Source: Brevundimonas huaxiensis
GTDB lineage: Bacteria; Pseudomonadota; Alphaproteobacteria; Caulobacterales; Caulobacteraceae
DNA length: 64,000 nucleotides
Direction: 5' to 3'
Assembly: GCF_014218725.1 (NCBI RefSeq)
Contig: NZ_JABBJE010000001.1
Coordinates: 969,003 to 1,033,002 of the forward strand
The notes below the pieces were generated by a model that did no database searches, had not been told where the DNA came from, and saw only the letters and a program-made list of their open reading frames with translations. The translations under genes were made by a program, and so were the position numbers. This document shows, one piece after another, positions 59,773-64,000 of this stretch (position 1 is its first letter; the number at the start of each line of letters is the position of its first letter).

Positions 59773-61281
59773 TTGAACGAAACAGTGAAATCAAGCGACC
59801 TGACCGTAGATCTGGGCGCGGCCTTTGAGGCTTCGCCCAATCCGTACGTGCTGATTACGCCTGACCTGCGCATCGCCGAGGTCAACCAGGCCTATATGGA
59901 TGTCACAGGCGCCAAGCGTAGCGACATGATCGGTCAGCCCCTGTTCTCGACCTTCGATTCTGGCCCTGGCTCGGACGCCCCGGAGAACGTCCGCCAAGTC
60001 CGTGCCTCACTGGAAAAGGCGCGCGACACCCGCCAACGCGATCATCTGGCGGTCGTGCGCTTCTCGATGCCTCGAGCCCAGCCGGACGGCAGCGAGGTTT
60101 TCGAAGAGCGTCTGTGGAGCGCCACCCATACGCCCATCCTGAACGCCGACGGCGAAGTGGTCATGCTGCTTCAGCACACCACGGATGTGACGGACCTGGC
60201 GCCCGTGATCCGCCCGGATGAGCCGACCACCGCGCTGGACGCCATCGTCGGCGGCTCGGTCCTGCGTCGCGCCCAGTCGGTGCAGGAGGACAATCGTCGC
60301 CTAGAGACCGAGCGCAATCGTCTCGTTGAAATGTTCATGCAGGCGCCCGGCTTCGTCGCCATCCTGTCCGGGCCGGATCACCGGTTCCAGATGCACAACG
60401 ACGCCTACAGCCAACTCATCGGCCACAGGGACATCGCCGGAAAGCCCGTCAGGCAGGCCCTGCCGGAACTGGAAGGCCAAGGCTATTACGAGTTCCTCGA
60501 TAGCGTCTTCGCCACAGGCGAACCCTATGAAGGCCGCGAAAGCGCGGCCCAGCTGCAGCGCAAGCCCGACGGGCTGCTGGAAACCGTCTATCTCAACTTC
60601 ATCTATCAACCGATCCGCGACGACGCGGGCGCGGTCGTGGGCATCTTCGTTCAGGGCCACGACATCACCGAAAACGTCCTGGCCGCACAGCGCCAGAAGC
60701 TGATGATCGACGAACTGAACCACCGCGTGAAGAACACCCTGGCCACGGTGCAGTCCATCGCCATCCAGACGGCACGCTCCAACACCGACCCTGCAAGCTT
60801 TGCGGAGACATTCCAGTCGCGGATCATGGCGCTGTCGCACACCCACAACCTGCTGACGCAAAGCCATTGGGAGGGCGCCGACCTGCGCGCCATCCTGGAA
60901 CACGAGACCGAAGCTTACGGGCCGACCCGCATAAGCCTGAATGGACCGCCGGTGTCGCTGGAGCCGGCCGTCGTCCTGTCGCTGGGCATGATTTTCCATG
61001 AACTTGCGACGAATGCCGCCAAATATGGCGCTCTTTATACCCCGGACGGTCGCATCCTCATCGACTGGGGCCTGGCGGATCAGCGTGACCGGAAACTGAA
61101 GCTGAGCTGGCGAGAAATCGGCGGCCCGAAGGTTACGACTCCGGAAAGAAGAGGCTTTGGTAGCCGCTTGATTGAACGAAACATTCGACATGATCTGGCG
61201 GGCGAGATCGATCTGGTCTACGCCGCCGATGGATTGATCGCGGAACTGACGGTTCCACTGGACAGGACGGCCGCACAATGA
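59773..61281 (+). CDS. PAS-domain HWE-family sensor histidine kinase
   Basis: 502 residues from a TTG with GGGG-TAGG just upstream (a GTG four codons on is possible). Two PAS/PAC modules (about residues 10-140 and 185-300) with no membrane helix, so a cytosolic sensor. The phosphoacceptor His is near residue 316 in DELNHRVKNTLATVQSIA. The family-naming HWE motif is in SHWEGADLRAI near 365, and the ATP-binding N-box is FHELATNAAKYGAL. HWE kinases include general-stress and light sensors. The ATGA overlap with the response regulator marks them as partners. Confidence 0.93.
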   Translation: MNETVKSSDLTVDLGAAFEASPNPYVLITPDLRIAEVNQAYMDVTGAKRSDMIGQPLFSTFDSGPGSDAPENVRQVRASLEKARDTRQRDHLAVVRFSMPRAQPDGSEVFEERLWSATHTPILNADGEVVMLLQHTTDVTDLAPVIRPDEPTTALDAIVGGSVLRRAQSVQEDNRRLETERNRLVEMFMQAPGFVAILSGPDHRFQMHNDAYSQLIGHRDIAGKPVRQALPELEGQGYYEFLDSVFATGEPYEGRESAAQLQRKPDGLLETVYLNFIYQPIRDDAGAVVGIFVQGHDITENVLAAQRQKLMIDELNHRVKNTLATVQSIAIQTARSNTDPASFAETFQSRIMALSHTHNLLTQSHWEGADLRAILEHETEAYGPTRISLNGPPVSLEPAVVLSLGMIFHELATNAAKYGALYTPDGRILIDWGLADQRDRKLKLSWREIGGPKVTTPERRGFGSRLIERNIRHDLAGEIDLVYAADGLIAELTVPLDRTAAQ

Positions 61282-61655
61282 CTCAACCTCTGACCGGTCG
61301 CCGTGTCCTCGTGGTCGAGGACGAATCCCTAGTGGCCATGCTTCTGGAAACCATTCTGGAAGACATGGAATGCGTGCCGATCGGTCCCGCCTCCAATGTG
61401 GACGACGGCCAAAAACTGGCCCGAGAGACGGACAATCTCGACGCCGCCCTGCTGGACGTGAACGTCGCCGGTCGTCAGGTCTTTCCCGTCGCCGAGGCGC
61501 TGAAGGAACGCGGCGTGCCGTTCGTCTTTTCAACCGGCTACGGCGAAGGCGGTTTGCCCGACGAGTGGCGCGGCCAACCCACGATCCAGAAGCCTTTCAC
61601 CGAAGCCGCCATCCGCGACGCCCTGATGAAGGCCATGGGCGTCGCCGAGGCCTGA
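61278..61655 (+). CDS. Single-domain response regulator
   Basis: 125 residues, receiver domain only. Acidic pair Glu14-Asp15 in VVEDESLVAM, phosphoacceptor Asp60 in ALLDVNVAG, switch Thr/Ser in VFSTGYGE, and Lys in QKPF. No output domain, so it acts through protein contacts or as a phosphate sink. Overlaps the kinase by 4 nt. Confidence 0.92.
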   Translation: MTQPLTGRRVLVVEDESLVAMLLETILEDMECVPIGPASNVDDGQKLARETDNLDAALLDVNVAGRQVFPVAEALKERGVPFVFSTGYGEGGLPDEWRGQPTIQKPFTEAAIRDALMKAMGVAEA

Positions 61656-61657
61656 CC

Positions 61658-63955
61658 CTAACTCGGCATCCGCCGTGGCGCGAACCAGCCTTCGTCCGTT
61701 CTGTAAATGCTCCCGGCCGCTGTTAGAATATCCAGAGTGTGTCGAAGGCTTTCGGTGACGGCCTTCGCCCGTTTTGGAATCTCGAGACAGGTTTCGAGAT
61801 GTTCGATTTCCAACGGCCTCCCTACTCCGCGCATCACCTCCAACACAGTCATAATTCGCGCGATTTCGTCAGACGGTAAGACCGGGCGAGAAGTGGGCGC
61901 CTCGTTCTGCATCGATGGGTGTGATTTGCGGGATTTAGGAGACTTGCCTGTCTGGTAGCCAGGTCGAAGATAACGGATCTGCCCTGCGTCTTCCTCCCCT
62001 GCTCGGCTTTGATTGAGCGCCACCAGATGTGAAATCATGGCCTCGTCACCGATATCTGAGGGCCATCCATAAGCTTGCAAAACCAGCGCATCCAAACGCT
62101 GGCTCATATGCAAAAGCAGGTCCACGCAACCTGCCTGCCGGATGGTTCGATCATTTTCGGTAAGCGCTACGCCGCCCAGGATCTTTTGCATCACGTTGTA
62201 CAGGCCCGTCATCGACAGGTCCGCATTTTGACCCAGCACGCGGGATCTCAGATCGTCCAGACCCTCCGCAACGGTGGCGATTTCCTCACGCAGCAATGGA
62301 CTTGCGTTGGGGAATGGAAAGCGGTCGAAACACATTCCCTTAGAATAGACAGGGCGATCTTCAAGTTTTCCACCGACGGCAAGCGCCCACGCCCGATGCA
62401 CCTTGGACGACAGCACGCCCAGCACGAACGGGTCGTCAGACGCAATGCAGACCAACCGATTATCTGGCAATATCGAGGCGTCGAGAAACCGGAACCAGCG
62501 ATGTTTTGACGTCTCTACCGTCACAATAAAGCGCGGCGATCCTTCCAAAGCCCGACGAAGTTCTCGTCTCGGCTCGCCGAAAATCCACCAGTTTTCACGA
62601 TAAGATGCTCTGTTGTTGGCGTCCCGATCCGGTTTCACCGTTTCCATCAAATGCTGCATGAAGCCGGGATGCTGTCGAATGGCCTCTTCCTGTGACCATC
62701 GGTACAGATCGATGGCTTGAAGGTCCCGCGAGCGGTCCGTCAAATCCTTGCCGTTGCGGTAGGACCTGAGAGGTATGGTCTGTCGATCAAACGACTGATT
62801 GGCCAATACCGCAGCTTTCTCCGAAGCAATCAGGAAGCCGTCTCCCATCAACTGCACGCCGCGGTAAGCCAGCATTGCGTTGGCCTTCAGGCGCACGGTT
62901 CGTTCGACCCCGCGCCCAAGCGTGAGATCGCTGCCGATATCGCCTTTGGCTTCTGAATAGGTCACGCCTTCCGCGCTCTCCTGCGCAATAGACAGCAGCC
63001 TCCCCCGCCCATTAGGAGGCCCAGCTTCTGCGACCATCATCGCCACCCTGACGGCTGCGGCGCCCCTACCTTTAATCCAAGGATGATCAGCAATGGCGAA
63101 CGTCAATCGGATCGGCACGTCGCCATGAAGCCTCTCCTCAATTACGCGGCGTGAGAATGTTTGAGTGATTGAGTTCGTCGTCACAAAACCGAAACGCTGC
63201 AATGCCGGCGCAAGCATGGACTGGGTTCTAAGCGAACCAGAGAGGTCATTGAACGGACCTCGGTTCGCGGCATCATCGATGAGAATTTCCGCCGCTCGGT
63301 CCCACCAAACCGTGACGATATCGGCAGACCGAAACCGCTCTCCACGAGACGCCCAAAGCGCCTCGGCGTAGTCAGAGCCCAGTTCGTCGCGAAGATTCTT
63401 CCCCGCGATAAAGGGGGGATTTCCGATGATGAAGTGGGCTTTTGGCCATGTTGGCGCGAATGGTTCAATGTGTCGTACGCCGTCTCTCGATGATGAACAG
63501 GGGATCTGAGTTGTCCGCAAGATCGCATCGCCCTGCTCGATGACGCAGTAATTCTTCAAAACTGGATTGGACGTAAGCACTTGGCCCGAGTGCCGGTAAT
63601 GCCATTGTAGATGGCCGATCCACATGACGACGGTGGCTATCCAGACGGCTTGGGGGTTCTTCTCGATGCCCATGAACTGACGTGGGCCGACCGACAATCC
63701 ATCTGTCTCAAGCACGCGCTGCGAAACACCCAGCGACGCCAGTCGCTCAACAACCTCGCCCTCAAGGCCCTTCATCCTGTCCATGGCGATGGAAAGGAAG
63801 TTGCCCGTCCCGCAGGCAGGATCAAGCACTGTGATGTGGCACAAGGCGTTGTGAAAAGACTTCGCCAGCTCACAGGCCTTGCGAAGATATCCCTCCCGTT
63901 CAAGCTGACGTGCCCCTGAGTTTTCATCCAGCGGCGACCAGAGTCCTTGGGTTAG
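61658..63955 (-). CDS. MmeI-like DNA methyltransferase, 5' part disrupted
   Basis: About 765 codons are open, from 63955 to the stop at 61658, but there is no start near the 5' end and a TAA closes the frame at 63956-63958. SAM motif I is LDPACGTGNFLSIA and the catalytic motif is IIGNPPFIAGK, giving N6-adenine methylation. Target-recognition and C-terminal helical parts are present (NRLVCIASDDPFVLGVLSSKVH; FDRFPFPN). MmeI-like proteins normally have several hundred residues before motif I, including a nuclease domain. Here fragments of that region appear in different frames. If an internal start is used (for example the ATG at 63844), the SAM motif remains. Likely a decayed restriction-modification gene. 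Confidence 0.75.
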   Translation of the reverse strand, partial: LTQGLWSPLDENSGARQLEREGYLRKACELAKSFHNALCHITVLDPACGTGNFLSIAMDRMKGLEGEVVERLASLGVSQRVLETDGLSVGPRQFMGIEKNPQAVWIATVVMWIGHLQWHYRHSGQVLTSNPVLKNYCVIEQGDAILRTTQIPCSSSRDGVRHIEPFAPTWPKAHFIIGNPPFIAGKNLRDELGSDYAEALWASRGERFRSADIVTVWWDRAAEILIDDAANRGPFNDLSGSLRTQSMLAPALQRFGFVTTNSITQTFSRRVIEERLHGDVPIRLTFAIADHPWIKGRGAAAVRVAMMVAEAGPPNGRGRLLSIAQESAEGVTYSEAKGDIGSDLTLGRGVERTVRLKANAMLAYRGVQLMGDGFLIASEKAAVLANQSFDRQTIPLRSYRNGKDLTDRSRDLQAIDLYRWSQEEAIRQHPGFMQHLMETVKPDRDANNRASYRENWWIFGEPRRELRRALEGSPRFIVTVETSKHRWFRFLDASILPDNRLVCIASDDPFVLGVLSSKVHRAWALAVGGKLEDRPVYSKGMCFDRFPFPNASPLLREEIATVAEGLDDLRSRVLGQNADLSMTGLYNVMQKILGGVALTENDRTIRQAGCVDLLLHMSQRLDALVLQAYGWPSDIGDEAMISHLVALNQSRAGEEDAGQIRYLRPGYQTGKSPKSRKSHPSMQNEAPTSRPVLPSDEIARIMTVLEVMRGVGRPLEIEHLETCLEIPKRAKAVTESLRHTLDILTAAGSIYRTDEGWFAPRRMPS

Positions 63956-64000
63956 TTACGCCTCGCAGCGTGGGGTGAGCAACAGGCCGGGCCGCGCAGC

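Overview
The window is a high-GC alphaproteobacterial chromosome segment, most likely from Caulobacterales and probably a Brevundimonas relative. The evidence is the nuoA-N operon running into birA and coaX, the tig, clpP, clpX, lon and hup genes lying close together on one strand, general-stress promoters of the GGAAC-N16-[C/G]GTT type, and an HWE-family histidine kinase. The taxon is inferred from gene content only.

Layout. Positions 1-16205 (minus strand) hold a complete 14-subunit respiratory complex I operon, nuoA to nuoN. Three extra small genes (two lipoprotein-like, one membrane) are interleaved and translationally coupled, and birA and the start of coaX follow. Positions 16411-23450 carry an AbgT-type transporter, twin tRNA-Asp genes, a glycosyltransferase, a large calcium-repeat autotransporter and tRNA-Val. 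Positions 23485-32744 are a protein-quality-control neighbourhood: hup, lon, clpX, clpP and tig on the minus strand, each protease or chaperone gene ending in a clear hairpin terminator, with small unknown genes between them. Positions 32936-45923 are metabolic and stress genes: a glyoxalase-II-like hydrolase, a small cluster with three predicted EcfG-type promoters, a fused EgtB-EgtD ergothioneine protein, acyl-CoA dehydrogenase, SCP2, SemiSWEET, amidase, dipeptidyl peptidase IV, ferredoxin-NADP reductase, chorismate mutase, an Hpt protein and an amino-acid permease.

Positions 46140-56652 are a roughly 10.5 kb integrative element inserted in tRNA-Lys(CTT). Both att repeats (30 of 33 bases alike) and both integrase arm-type sites (20 of 21 alike) can be read. 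It encodes a tyrosine integrase next to attL, a serine recombinase, a reverse transcriptase of the defence/unknown-group kind preceded by a tiny coupled ORF and a structured non-coding leader, a DUF4917 (SIR2-like) protein, a restriction S-subunit-like remnant, a VapE-type primase/helicase and an operon of small genes including an AlpA/excisionase-like regulator. No capsid or tail genes are seen, so it looks like a satellite-type element with antiviral cargo. This is the best candidate for an undescribed system.

Positions 56741-63955 hold glutathione reductase, a type-B carboxylesterase, an HWE kinase and response regulator pair behind a stress-type promoter, and an MmeI-like DNA methyltransferase whose 5' part appears frameshifted at the window edge.
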